NCBI RefSeq assembly: GCF_900141815.1
Contig: NZ_FQYR01000005.1
Span: forward strand, 1-64,000
Source: Rubritalea squalenifaciens DSM 18772
GTDB taxonomy: Bacteria > Verrucomicrobiota > Verrucomicrobiia > Verrucomicrobiales > Akkermansiaceae
Reading direction: 5' to 3'
DNA length: 64,000 nt
This document shows positions 34,105-42,357 of the stretch, piece by piece (position 1 is the first letter of the stretch; each line of letters starts with the position of its first letter). Under the pieces are notes generated by a model. It saw only the letters and a list, made by a program, of their open reading frames with translations, made no database searches and had not been told where the DNA came from. The translations under genes were made by a program, and so were the position numbers.

Positions 34105-35406
34105 ATGTTACCCGAGATCATTACCGAGATACCTGGCCCAAAGTCCCGTGAACTGGCGCAAGAGCTGCGCAAGTACGAGAGTCATAACGTGACTTATGTA
34201 GCAGAAGATTGGCCAATTTTCTGGGAACGTGCCGAGGGTAGCTGGGTGTGGGATGCTGATGGAAACCGATACATCGATATGACCAGCGCCTTCGGGGTGG
34301 CTGGCCTGGGGCATACTCAGCCGGATTTACGCAATGCCATGGTGGAGCAGAGCGGTAAGCTGATGCATGCCATGGGGGATGTGCACCCGACCCAGCTCAA
34401 GGTCGAGGTCTGCAAGCGCCTTTCCCAGATGACTTTCGAGCGCTGGGGGCTGGGGACTGGTAAGACACTTCTGGCGAACAGCGGCTTTGAGGCGGTGGAG
34501 AGTGCTCTCAAAACAGCCTACATCGCTACCGGGAAGCCGGGAGTGATCCATTTCCAGAATGGCTATCATGGTCTCGGCTATGGAGCCTTGCTCGGTGGTG
34601 GTTTTGACAAGTTCCGCTCCCCCTTTGATGCTCAGCTGGCCGATGTGCGTACGGTGCTGCAGTACCCTCGCACGGAGACGGATCTGGAAGATCTGGAGGA
34701 TCAGCTGGATATGATCAAGGCGAGTGAAGTGGGGGCTTTGATTGTGGAGCCGGTGCAAGGGCGTGGTGGCAAGGTAGTGCCTCCGGCAGGATTTTTGAAG
34801 CAGCTTCGTAGGTGGTGCGATGCTCACGGCGTGGTGCTGATCTTTGATGAAATTTACTCAGGCTTTAACCGTTCAGGCAGACTCTTTGCCTGTGAATGGG
34901 GGGAAGTCTATCCGGATGTCATCTGTGTGGGCAAGGCACTCAGTGGTGGGTACCCGATTTCGGCCTGCGTGGGTAGAGCGGAGATCATGGACAAATGGCC
35001 GGTGAGTCCCGGTGAAGCGCTTCATACCAGTACCTTCCTGGGGAATCCGGTAGGCTGTGCGATGGCGATTACTGCGCTGGACAAGCATGCCGATCCTGCT
35101 GTGGCGCGTGATGTAGAGCGTCAGGGAGATGAGTTGATGGCCATGCTGCGTGAGATTGAATCTCCGCTGATCAAGGAGGTGAGGGGGCGCGGTATGATGA
35201 TCGGGGTCGAGCTCTGCCATGCGGATGGATCACCTGCCGGAGATGTGGCCGGGCCGATGCTCGGAGAGATGCTCAAGAGGGGCGTGGTAATGCTGGCGGA
35301 CGGGCCGGACGGCAATGTGCTGGCCTTTACCCCACCATTCTATGTGACACTTGGTGAGTTAGTCTACGTAGTGGAAAATGTGAGAGAGCTGCTAGGGAAG
35401 TACTAA
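34105..35406 (+). CDS. Class III PLP-dependent aminotransferase
   Basis: About 433 aa from the ATG at 34105; earlier ATGs at 34012 and 34051 would add a stretch that looks unlike the family. It has DADGNRYIDMTSAFGVAGLG at the N-terminus, NSGFEAVESALKTA, the PLP-stacking region, IFDEIYSGFNRSG and the Schiff-base Lys in GKALSGGYPIS, then TFLGNPVGCA. The family includes acetylornithine and 4-aminobutyrate transaminases; the exact substrate is not clear. It stands alone and diverges from the HAD gene. Confidence 0.9.
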   Translation: MLPEIITEIPGPKSRELAQELRKYESHNVTYVAEDWPIFWERAEGSWVWDADGNRYIDMTSAFGVAGLGHTQPDLRNAMVEQSGKLMHAMGDVHPTQLKVEVCKRLSQMTFERWGLGTGKTLLANSGFEAVESALKTAYIATGKPGVIHFQNGYHGLGYGALLGGGFDKFRSPFDAQLADVRTVLQYPRTETDLEDLEDQLDMIKASEVGALIVEPVQGRGGKVVPPAGFLKQLRRWCDAHGVVLIFDEIYSGFNRSGRLFACEWGEVYPDVICVGKALSGGYPISACVGRAEIMDKWPVSPGEALHTSTFLGNPVGCAMAITALDKHADPAVARDVERQGDELMAMLREIESPLIKEVRGRGMMIGVELCHADGSPAGDVAGPMLGEMLKRGVVMLADGPDGNVLAFTPPFYVTLGELVYVVENVRELLGKY

Positions 35407-35432
35407 GACCTCCCCAGCCAGCCTCTGGAGAA

Positions 35433-36374
35433 TTAGTCCTCGATAGATTCGAGGGCGAGTGTGGCGCAGCCGATGATGCCAGCCTCGTTGCCGAACTTGG
35501 CAGGAAGGATCTTGAGGTGATCCTTGAATGGTCCGCTGAGCTGCTCCAGGACGTGCTTACGCAGTGGGACGAAGAGTGTGTCTCCCGCCTTGCTGATGCC
35601 GCCGCCGATGACAATAGCTTCCGGGTTCAGGATCCAGCAGCAGTTTGCGATGGCGCAGGCGAGCTTCTTGGCAAAGTCATCCCAGCAGGCGATGGCGATC
35701 TCGTCTCCGTGAGAGGCCAGAGCATCCATGGCGGCAGGGGTGCAGTCCTCGATGTCTTTCTCGATACCGGCCTCTTTATAGGCGGCCTGGCTGTCTGCTG
35801 CGAACTCGTTGTTGCCGATGTAGTCTTCCAGTGCACCAGCATTGTTGTAGGCGCCCAGGCGACCTGCATAATGGATGGAGGTCTGGCCGAGTTCTCCGGC
35901 CACGTAGTGGGCTCCGCGGATGATCTGGTTGTTGACGATGACCGCGCCTCCTACGCCTGTGCCCAGGGTGAGGCAGATGAGGTGTTTGAAATGCTGACCG
36001 GCGCCAAGTTTCCACTCGGCGATGCCCATGGCGTTGGCGTCGTTTTCTACCACGCAGGGAAGGCCGGTGGCCTCGGAAAGAAGTGCCTGGAGGGGGATGT
36101 CTGTCCAGCCCGGTACATTGGTGAGGTTGTGGATGGTTCCAGTAGGGGTGTGGACAAAGCCTGGTACGCCGCAACCGATCGCGCGGATGTCATCGTGGTC
36201 TTCGCGGGCCACCTTCACTTGGTCGGCAATGGCGCGGATGAGATCCTTGGGCTCCGGGTGGTGTTTCGGGTTGATGGATGGAAGTTCAGCTACGATTTGT
36301 TTGCCGAGGACGATGCCCATTTTGATGGAGGTGCCTCCGAAATCGATGCCGATAGCTTTGTCAGTATATTCCAT
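35433..36374 (-). CDS. ROK family sugar kinase lacking the usual zinc motif
   Basis: 313 aa. The phosphate-binding GIDFGGTSIKMGIV at the N-terminus, GVPGFVHTPTG, VENDANAMGIAEWKLGAG and LTLGTGVGGAVIV are standard ROK motifs; the family includes glucokinases and related sugar kinases. The zinc-binding CxCGxxGC(L)E segment that most ROK proteins have is replaced by GRLGAYNNAGALEDY, which keeps only the final LE. The catalytic Asp in VENDAN is kept. Activity is likely but stability or substrate choice may differ. Confidence 0.88.
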   Translation of the reverse strand: MEYTDKAIGIDFGGTSIKMGIVLGKQIVAELPSINPKHHPEPKDLIRAIADQVKVAREDHDDIRAIGCGVPGFVHTPTGTIHNLTNVPGWTDIPLQALLSEATGLPCVVENDANAMGIAEWKLGAGQHFKHLICLTLGTGVGGAVIVNNQIIRGAHYVAGELGQTSIHYAGRLGAYNNAGALEDYIGNNEFAADSQAAYKEAGIEKDIEDCTPAAMDALASHGDEIAIACWDDFAKKLACAIANCCWILNPEAIVIGGGISKAGDTLFVPLRKHVLEQLSGPFKDHLKILPAKFGNEAGIIGCATLALESIED

Positions 36375-36418
36375 GGTAGATGAAAGATGAATTAGGGTAT
36401 GAAGGGGTGTTTGCAGGG

Positions 36419-37156
36419 TTATGATTGAAAATGTCGGGTAGCAGCAATTCGTATGCCTTCTAAGGTGAGAATGGGAGAAACGTGCTGGATTTCTTCCACA
36501 CCTTGGGCGATGAGCTCGGCATCACCCCCAGTGGCTACAATAACCGGATCGCCGGGCATTTCATCCCTGAGTTTGTGAATTATTTCTCTCACAAGACCAC
36601 GATATCCGTATACGGCACCCACATGCATGGCATCGACGGTGGACTTTCCAATAGCCGAGGTGGGTTCGGAAAGCTCAATCTTTGGCAGTAATGCGGTTCG
36701 GTTGGCCAAATAGTCGGTCATTGAGGGGAGTCCAGGGGCGATCACCCCGCCAAGATAGGTGGCATCGGCTCCCACTACGTCAAAGGTGACGGCGGTGCCG
36801 AAGTCGATCACGATGGCCGGCGAGCGGAATAGGTGGTGGACGCCGATCGCGTTGGCGAGGCGGTCTGCACCGATCTGCTCAGGCTTCGGATAATCAATCT
36901 GGATCCCTAGATCGCTCTGGTAGCTCAGTTTGTGAAACGGGCAGTTTTGAAAAAACTCTGCCATGAGCGCAGCTTTCTCCGGCACAACGGAGCAGAGATA
37001 GACGCAGTCGTAGCTCTCACCCTGCAGGGCCTCCGTGAGTGTGGTGGGGGACAGGTCTCTAGTGGGGATGCGTGCAGCCAAGGGCTTGAGTTCGTTTTCT
37101 GTTCCGATAGCGAACTTGGTGCGGGTATTGGAGTTGTCGATGAGTAGGCAACGCAT
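36419..37156 (-). CDS. coaX: Type III pantothenate kinase
   Basis: About 245 aa from the ATG at 37156. The N-terminus CLLIDNSNTRTKFA matches the family's phosphate loop, followed by QIGADRLANAIGVHHLF and IDFGTAVTFDVV. It phosphorylates pantothenate as the first step of CoA synthesis and depends on a monovalent cation. A start at 37255 is open but would run through the amt terminator, so it is rejected. Confidence 0.93.
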   Translation of the reverse strand: MRCLLIDNSNTRTKFAIGTENELKPLAARIPTRDLSPTTLTEALQGESYDCVYLCSVVPEKAALMAEFFQNCPFHKLSYQSDLGIQIDYPKPEQIGADRLANAIGVHHLFRSPAIVIDFGTAVTFDVVGADATYLGGVIAPGLPSMTDYLANRTALLPKIELSEPTSAIGKSTVDAMHVGAVYGYRGLVREIIHKLRDEMPGDPVIVATGGDAELIAQGVEEIQHVSPILTLEGIRIAATRHFQS

Positions 37157-37212
37157 GATTTCCAGTAGATTGTGGCAACGAACTGCCATGAACAGAGGGT
37201 GTGAACAAGCAA

Positions 37213-37246
37213 TAAAAAAGAGGGGAGCCTTTCGGCCCCCCCCTTG
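37213..37246 (-). terminator. Intrinsic terminator of the ammonium transporter gene
   Basis: A G+C-rich stem, (A)AGGGGGGGGCC-GAAA-GGCTCCCCTCT, is followed by six T on the minus strand, 44 nt past the amt stop. Confidence 0.9.
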
Positions 37247-37290
37247 CTCTATCACAATATGGACAACAGAGTTTATCCAAAGATTTTTAC

Positions 37291-38622
37291 TTATGGTGTG
37301 GAGTCGTTGTAAGCAGGGGAACCGTGCTCGGCGACGTCCAGACCTTCGTGCTCTTCCTGCTCGTCTACGCGAACACCCATGATGAGCTTGATGGCGTAGA
37401 AGACAGCGAATGAAGTAATGAAAGCGAAAGCGGAGATGGAGAGGGTGCCGAGAAGCTGTACACCGAAGGTTACGCCCTCAGTGGTGCCGAAGATGGCAAC
37501 ACAGAGTGTACCCCAGATACCGCAAACACCGTGTACGGAGATGGCACCTACTGGATCGTCGATCTTAATCTTGTCGAAGAAGGTGACGGAGAGAACTACG
37601 ATCACGCCAGCGATGGAGCCAACAGCCAGTGCTGCATATGGTGGGATGGTGTCAGCACCAGCGGTGATGCCTACGAGACCGGCGAGCATGCCGTTGAGTG
37701 CCATGGAAAGGTCAGGCTTTTTGAGGACGATCCATGAGGTGGCGATGGCGCCAAGACCTCCGGTGAAGCCAGCCATAGCTGTGGTGACGAAGACGAAGGA
37801 TACGCCAGCAGCGTCAGCGCTGAGTACTGAACCGCCGTTGAAGCCGAACCAGCCGAGGAAGAGGAGGAAGACACCAATGTTCGCCAGTGGAAGGTTGGAA
37901 GGAAGAATAGGCTTGATGCCATCTTTGGTGAACTTGCCCTTACGTGGGCCAAGTACGATTACTGCAGCGAGGGCTGCGAAACCACCAAAGGCGTGTACGA
38001 GGGAAGAACCAGCAAAGTCAGCAAAGTCTTTTTTATCGAGCCAGCCTGTACCCCACTCCCAAGAACCTGTGACAGGGTAGAGGAAGGTAACTAAGATAGT
38101 GGCGTAGATCATGAAGGAGGTGAGCTTCACGCGCTCGGCGACAGCGCCGGAAACGATGGTGGCTGCAGTAGCGGCGAACATCGCCTGGAAGATGAAGTCT
38201 GACCAAATAGTGTAGGCGGCCTCACCTGATTCTGAGAGGTAAAAGCGGGATGCTTCAGCGTCTGTTGCTGCACCAGTGAGTCCTGAGCCTACAGCAAAAA
38301 CATCGCTGATAGCCCAGTCTGATGGGTACATCGCATTGAAGCCCCAGAGCATGTATCCAACTGCGCCGATGCAGACGATGAATACGTTTTTGAACATGAT
38401 GTTCACGGTATTCTTTCGCTGGCACATGCCGGCTTCAACGGAGGCGAAGCCGAGGTGCATGATGAAGACGAGAGCCGCGGATACCAGAATCCACAGGTTG
38501 TCGATCATGAATTTTACGTCTAGTACCGCGTCTGTAGTGGCCGCGCCGGCAGTTTCAGCCTGAGCATAAGCCGATGTAAGGCCGAGGGCGCTCAGAGCAG
38601 TGAATAGTAGTAGTTTTCTCAT
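37291..38622 (-). CDS. amt: Ammonium transporter
   Basis: 443 aa with an N-terminal signal peptide (LLLFTALSALGLTSAYAQ) and eleven membrane helices. Family landmarks include HLGFASVEAGMC, GFNAMYPSDWA, GSSLVHAFGGFAALAA and WFGFNGGSVL. The conserved channel His pair is visible in LVHAFGG and AISVHGVCGIWGTL. It imports ammonium. No glnK follows it, unlike in many bacteria. It is read from a strong sigma-54 promoter candidate 38-53 nt upstream of its start. Confidence 0.95.
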   Translation of the reverse strand: MRKLLLFTALSALGLTSAYAQAETAGAATTDAVLDVKFMIDNLWILVSAALVFIMHLGFASVEAGMCQRKNTVNIMFKNVFIVCIGAVGYMLWGFNAMYPSDWAISDVFAVGSGLTGAATDAEASRFYLSESGEAAYTIWSDFIFQAMFAATAATIVSGAVAERVKLTSFMIYATILVTFLYPVTGSWEWGTGWLDKKDFADFAGSSLVHAFGGFAALAAVIVLGPRKGKFTKDGIKPILPSNLPLANIGVFLLFLGWFGFNGGSVLSADAAGVSFVFVTTAMAGFTGGLGAIATSWIVLKKPDLSMALNGMLAGLVGITAGADTIPPYAALAVGSIAGVIVVLSVTFFDKIKIDDPVGAISVHGVCGIWGTLCVAIFGTTEGVTFGVQLLGTLSISAFAFITSFAVFYAIKLIMGVRVDEQEEHEGLDVAEHGSPAYNDSTP

Positions 38623-38659
38623 AGTTGATGTGGATAGATGCTTATCGAGATCGGTTCAG

Positions 38660-38675
38660 AGCATCTGCCGTGCCA
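38660..38675 (-). promoter_or_regulatory. Sigma-54 promoter candidate for amt
   Basis: The minus-strand sequence TGGCACGGCAGATGCT matches the -24/-12 consensus TGGCACGNNNNTTGCW at all but one fixed position. Counting 12 nt from the -12 C puts the start near 38649, giving a leader of about 27 nt before the amt ATG at 38622. Sigma-54 control of amt is common in nitrogen regulation. No clear NtrC-type palindrome was found between here and 38905. Confidence 0.75.
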
Positions 38676-38905
38676 ACATTTGAGGTCGCTGTTTGAAATC
38701 TTGGCATGAATCGCAAGATCCTATGCCGGGTATGGGAATTTTTCTGTGGGTCAGATTATTCGGCTGTGTGATCCATTCTCAGTCTGGTGCAAAATTTTGT
38801 TTCGAGAGGAGGTGTGTGAAAGGGTTGATAGTTCAATGGGTTGTGGTCCGGAGTGCGTTTTTAAACAGAAATCTATGACACAAATCCAAGCTGAAACTGA
38901 GAAGT

Positions 38906-38921
38906 TGGCACACCCTGTGCT
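38906..38921 (+). promoter_or_regulatory. Sigma-54 promoter candidate for the outer-membrane protein gene
   Basis: TGGCACACCCTGTGCT keeps the -24 TGGCAC and the -12 TGC with correct spacing, with two mismatches to consensus. The predicted start near 38932 leaves only about 5 nt before the ATG at 38937, so the mRNA would be almost leaderless, which is odd. The rest of the 314-base region between the divergent genes shows no further clear site, although CAAAATTTTG at 38790-38799 is a perfect 10-bp palindrome. Confidence 0.5.
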
Positions 38922-38936
38922 GAAATTGCCTCCGTT

Positions 38937-39650
38937 ATGAGTAAAACAACTACTACCTCACTACTTGGTGGTGTGCTTCTCGCAGGTTCCGTACTTGCTG
39001 GTGAAGTTGCTCCAATCACAACTCCGGCTCCAGAAAGCAAGTTCAGCTCCGACATTGCAGTTGGTTACCACAGTCAGTACAACTGGCGTGGTTTCGACCT
39101 TGGTAACGACATGGTCGACGCTACTGTAAACACAGCCTTCACATGCCCTTACACAGGTCTCGATATCAGCGCAGGTGCCTGGTACGCCAGTGTTAAAGAC
39201 GGTGGGTTCGACGAGCTTGACCTCTACACAGCTGCTTCCAAAGACCTCGGTTTCGCTACTGCTAGCGTTGGCTATATCTTCTATCACTTCTTCGATTCTG
39301 CAGACGACGCACAGGAAGTTACCTTCGGTCTTAGCAAGGAATTCTACGGTGTAGAAACAGGTGTTACTTACTTCTGGGATGTTGAGACAGACAACGGTGG
39401 TTACCTTGAAGGTTCCATCTCCAAGTCTTTCGGCCCTGTTAGCACAGGTGTTGCAGTAGGTTACTCCCTGGAGGAAGATGGTTTCACCCATGTTACTTCC
39501 AAGGTGTCCTATGATTATGCCCTTACAGACACAGCTACACTTTCCCCATACGTAGCCTACGCTGTTGAGCTCGACGAGCTCGAGGGTGTTTACGGTACTG
39601 ACGAAGAAAACGAGTTCTTCGCAGGTGCTGTTCTTACCGTGACTTTCTAA
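38937..39650 (+). CDS. Outer-membrane beta-barrel porin-like protein
   Basis: 237 aa with a signal peptide (SLLGGVLLAGSVLAG). The body has alternating hydrophobic/polar strands with aromatic pairs (GYHSQYNWRGF, GLDISAGAWYASVK, ASVGYIFYHFF, TGVTYFWDVE, TLSPYVAYAVEL) and ends in VTF, the usual barrel signature. It resembles TorF-like putative porins found next to ammonium transporters. It is divergent from amt and about 57% of the way to a second, related gene. Possibly induced under nitrogen limitation. Confidence 0.8.
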   Translation: MSKTTTTSLLGGVLLAGSVLAGEVAPITTPAPESKFSSDIAVGYHSQYNWRGFDLGNDMVDATVNTAFTCPYTGLDISAGAWYASVKDGGFDELDLYTAASKDLGFATASVGYIFYHFFDSADDAQEVTFGLSKEFYGVETGVTYFWDVETDNGGYLEGSISKSFGPVSTGVAVGYSLEEDGFTHVTSKVSYDYALTDTATLSPYVAYAVELDELEGVYGTDEENEFFAGAVLTVTF

Positions 39651-39686
39651 TCGTTCCGGTTAGTACATTTATCCATCAGTCATAAA

Positions 39687-39717
39687 GAAGGGGCGGGTCT
39701 CGTTGGCTCGCTCCTTC
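39687..39717 (+). terminator. Terminator-like hairpin without T-tail
   Basis: GAAGGGGCGGGTC and GGCTCGCTCCTTC pair over 13 positions (three G-U) around a 5-nt loop, 36 nt beyond the first porin-like gene. It is followed by CAGACTGGGG and not by T's, so it may be an mRNA-end stabiliser or a weak terminator. Confidence 0.5.
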
Positions 39718-39812
39718 CAGACTGGGGAATCTAATTTTCCACCTGTTGGCCGCCTATCAAATATTCGGCTTAAATGCCGAGTTATGTACTAACAGTGGGG
39801 AGTTAGAGTTTG

Positions 39813-39841
39813 TTGACAAAAAAATCTTATATTTTCATAAG
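39813..39841 (+). promoter_or_regulatory. Possible sigma-70-type promoter of the second porin-like gene
   Basis: A TTGACA at 39813 is followed at 16 nt by TCATAA, a weak -10. It lies about 140 nt before the ATG at 39978. The region 39718-39977 has no other clear signal, and no good sigma-54 match. Low confidence. Confidence 0.3.
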
Positions 39842-39977
39842 TGAGGGGCTTATTTTGTAGCTTTCTCACTATGAATGAATTGTGTTGTCCGGGTGGGTTT
39901 CCTGGGGGTGCCATTGTGTCGGGATCGTCACAATCTTGCTTGATAAGAGGGTTATTTGTAGTTCACTAGGACTCGGT

Positions 39978-40748
39978 ATGAATAAAATTACTACTCTATC
40001 ACTCTTCGGAGGTGTCGTTCTCGCCGGTACAGCAATGGCAGGTGAGGTTGTGCAACCAGCACCAGTTGAGAGCAAGTTCGAAAGCCTTCTCTCTGTAGGT
40101 TACCATGACAACTATGTTGACCGCGGTTTCCAGATTGGTGATGACACCATTTCTGCTGACGTTGCTACAAGCTTTGCATGCCCATACACAGGCATGGAAA
40201 TCAGCGCAGGTATCACTTACCTCAGCCAGCACGACTTCCTCGACACAGGTCTCAACGTAGACGAGCTTCGTTACCAAATCGCAGGTGCTTATGACCTCGG
40301 TTTCGCGACTGGTCACGTTGGTTACATCCACTATCACTACAACGATCCATTTGGTTTCGACGTAAACGACGACCAGGAAGTTTACTTCGGTCTTAGCAAG
40401 AACCTCTACGGTTACGACACAAGCCTCACATACTTCTGGGGTATCCACGGTCCATTCCGCGGTAACAACGAAGGTTACCTTGAAGGCCGCGTAAACAAGA
40501 GCTTCGACGTGCTTGGTCACAGCATCAACGCTGACGTAACTGCAGGTTACCTCATCGAAGAAGGTGAGCTCTCCCACGTAACAGCTAAGCTTACTTACGA
40601 CTACAAGCTCACTGAGACAGCAACTCTTAGCCCATATGTGGCTTACGCAGTTGAGCTCGATGACCTTGACCAAACTTTCGGCGCATTCCAGCCAATCCCA
40701 CAGGAGAACACATTCTTCGCAGGTGCGTCTCTCACTGTGACCTTCTAA
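39978..40748 (+). CDS. Outer-membrane beta-barrel porin-like protein (paralogue)
   Basis: 256 aa from the ATG at 39978; a start at 39882 would place a non-conserved extension before the signal peptide (LSLFGGVVLAGTAMAG). It is clearly related to the preceding gene: ESKF, GYHDNYVDRGFQ, TSFACPYTGMEISAGITYLS, DLGFATGHVGYIHYH, EVYFGLSKNLYG, YEYDYKLTETATLSPYVAYAVELD-type strands and an end in VTF. The two probably arose by duplication. Both look like the same small porin family, of unknown substrate. Confidence 0.82.
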   Translation: MNKITTLSLFGGVVLAGTAMAGEVVQPAPVESKFESLLSVGYHDNYVDRGFQIGDDTISADVATSFACPYTGMEISAGITYLSQHDFLDTGLNVDELRYQIAGAYDLGFATGHVGYIHYHYNDPFGFDVNDDQEVYFGLSKNLYGYDTSLTYFWGIHGPFRGNNEGYLEGRVNKSFDVLGHSINADVTAGYLIEEGELSHVTAKLTYDYKLTETATLSPYVAYAVELDDLDQTFGAFQPIPQENTFFAGASLTVTF

Positions 40749-40775
40749 TTCATTTTTTGATTTAGTTTGTTATCG

Positions 40776-40808
40776 AAAAAAGGCGAGGGCAGCAATGCTC
40801 TCGCCTTT
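40776..40808. terminator. Bidirectional terminator
   Basis: A 12-bp stem (AAAGGCGAGGGC / GCTCTCGCCTTT, one G-U pair) has T-runs on the minus strand and TTT on the plus strand. It lies between the second porin-like gene and the convergent lpxA-like gene. Confidence 0.9.
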
Positions 40809-40866
40809 ATGGTTTCTATGAGGATCGCTCTGATCGTCATAGGAGGGCTTCGTTAGAAGAAAAAGC

Positions 40867-41640
40867 TTACCGCACGAGGACGCCTTTGCGGGATGGAGAT
40901 TCACACGCGTCGATGAGTTTGAGGGCCGCCTCAGTCCATTCGCCAAGTTCTTTGCATTGCTTGATCGCCTCATTGATGGAGAGTCCTCGGCGGAAGAGGA
41001 TGTCGTAGGCTTTCTTGATGTTCTCCCGTTGTTTGGCATCAAAGCCTGAGCGGCGTAGGCCGATGATGTTGAGGCCTGCTAGTTTATTCTGGCCGTGGCA
41101 CATGCAGTAAGGGGGGATGTCTTTGCTGATCGCTGCATTGCCTTGGGAGATGGCATAATCTCCGATATTGATGAACTGGTGGAAGCCAGCGCCCCCGCCA
41201 AGGAAGGTGCGATTGCCTACGGTGATGTGGCCAGCAAGCATGCAGTTGTTAGCGATCACGTTGTGGTCGCCGAGGGTGACATCGTGGGCAAGGTGAGTGC
41301 CCACCATGAGGAAGTTGTGGTTACCGATGACGGTGTTCTCTCCAGCCTTGGTGCTGCGGTGAATAGTCACATTTTCCCTGATGCTATTGTTGTCGCCGAT
41401 GATAGTGCCGCTGTCCGTTGAGGGGTCAAAGGAATGATCCTGCGGCAGGCCGCCGATATGTGAGCCGAAGCCAATGAGGTTTTCTTTGCCGATGATGGTC
41501 TTGCCAGTGACCCACACGTGGGGATCGATGGTAGTGTTGTCGCCGATAGTAACGCCAGCTTCGATGATGGAGAAGGCTCCGATGGAAACATTTTCCCCGA
41601 TAGTGGCTTCCGGGCTGATGATCGCTGATGGGTGATGCAT
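40867..41640 (-). CDS. LpxA-like acyltransferase (divergent paralogue)
   Basis: 257 aa, left-handed beta-helix hexapeptide repeats (ISPEATIGENVSIGAFS...) and a C-terminal helical domain ending KGVLVR. It keeps the LpxA catalytic region HLAHDVTLG and the later LAGHITVG and HQFINIG. It differs from the second, canonical copy at 56533 in the acyl-groove region and the C-terminus (CMCHGQNKLAGLNIIGLRR). LpxA adds a 3-hydroxyacyl group to UDP-GlcNAc in lipid A synthesis. This copy may have another acyl or sugar specificity. It ends a run of genes on the minus strand. Confidence 0.85.
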   Translation of the reverse strand: MHHPSAIISPEATIGENVSIGAFSIIEAGVTIGDNTTIDPHVWVTGKTIIGKENLIGFGSHIGGLPQDHSFDPSTDSGTIIGDNNSIRENVTIHRSTKAGENTVIGNHNFLMVGTHLAHDVTLGDHNVIANNCMLAGHITVGNRTFLGGGAGFHQFINIGDYAISQGNAAISKDIPPYCMCHGQNKLAGLNIIGLRRSGFDAKQRENIKKAYDILFRRGLSINEAIKQCKELGEWTEAALKLIDACESPSRKGVLVR

Positions 41641-41655
41641 GTTGATAGATGAAAA

Positions 41656-42351
41656 TTAGAGCATACCGGCTTCGCGGTATGAAAAGTAGGGGTCGTGGGC
41701 GTGGTTGTTACTGCCCACGATGATGTGATCGATGAAGCGCACTTGCAGCAGATTAGCTGCTTCCTTGATAGCTTCGGTCATCCGGTTGTCTGCGCTGCTC
41801 GGGTTCGGGTTTCCGGACGGATGGTTGTGCACCAGAATGAAGCCGTAGGCTTCGTGCAGCACTACGGGGTGGAGGACGTCACGCGGGTGGCAGAGTGTCT
41901 CATTCACCGAACCTCGGGAGACTTCGATCGTTTTGACGTGCTGGATCCGTGTATCCACGAGAATCACGAAGAGCGATTCCTTGCTGAGCAGGGAGAGCTG
42001 AGGCCGCATGAACTCATAGATGAGCTCTGGGGAATTGAGTGGCTCGGCTGAGAATTTCTCTCTGGCGAGCCTGATACCAATTTCAAAAGCCGCAGCTATC
42101 TGAGCCGCTTTTGCGGGTCCTAGGCCATGTTCTTTGGAGAGTTCTTTGACATCCAGCCGTGAGAGGCTGTGTAAACTGCCGTGGGTATGGATGAGCTGCT
42201 GGGCAATCTGGATGGCGGACTGCCCTTTGACGCCGACTCGCAAGAAAATGGCAATCAGCTCGGGCGTACTCAGCGATGCCGCGCCCCACTTGGCGAGTTT
42301 CTCGCGGGGGCGCTCGTCCTCTGGTAGGTCGCTGATACGATTAGAATGCAC
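41656..42351 (-). CDS. radC: RadC family JAB/MPN protein
   Basis: 231 aa. The N-terminus has DLPEDERPREKLAKWGAASL and STPELIAIFLRVG, then a helix-hairpin-helix region (HGLGPAKAAQIAAAFEIG). The JAB metal site is VHNHPSGNPNPSSADNRMT, with the Glu in EVSRGSVNETL. It was once named as a DNA repair factor, but its role is uncertain; RadC proteins often travel with plasmids and other mobile DNA, though here it is in a housekeeping context. It lies 15 nt from the lpxA paralogue. Confidence 0.93.
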   Translation of the reverse strand: MHSNRISDLPEDERPREKLAKWGAASLSTPELIAIFLRVGVKGQSAIQIAQQLIHTHGSLHSLSRLDVKELSKEHGLGPAKAAQIAAAFEIGIRLAREKFSAEPLNSPELIYEFMRPQLSLLSKESLFVILVDTRIQHVKTIEVSRGSVNETLCHPRDVLHPVVLHEAYGFILVHNHPSGNPNPSSADNRMTEAIKEAANLLQVRFIDHIIVGSNNHAHDPYFSYREAGML

Positions 42352-42357
42352 GGGGGA

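Noticed and set aside
35517-36383. A 288-codon plus-strand frame opposite the ROK kinase gene
   Set aside because: Antisense to a well-supported kinase; the translation has no family features. Other long shadows (6366-6971, 32330-32959, 6880-7491) were dropped for the same reason.
37157-37255. An N-terminal extension of the pantothenate kinase gene
   Set aside because: It would read through the strong amt terminator at 37213-37246, and the family begins exactly at the ATG at 37156.
38701-38714. A second sigma-54 element TGGCATGAATCGCA between the divergent genes
   Set aside because: The distance between the GG and GC is two bases too short for sigma-54.
39925-39940. A sigma-54 site for the second porin-like gene (TCGTCACAATCTTGCT)
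   Set aside because: Only the TTGCT of the -12 part fits; the -24 GG is broken and TGGCAC is absent, so it was not reported as a promoter.
41656-42351. RadC as a sign of a mobile element
   Set aside because: It is in a run with ispF and an lpxA-like gene, and no integrase, transfer or plasmid genes are near.
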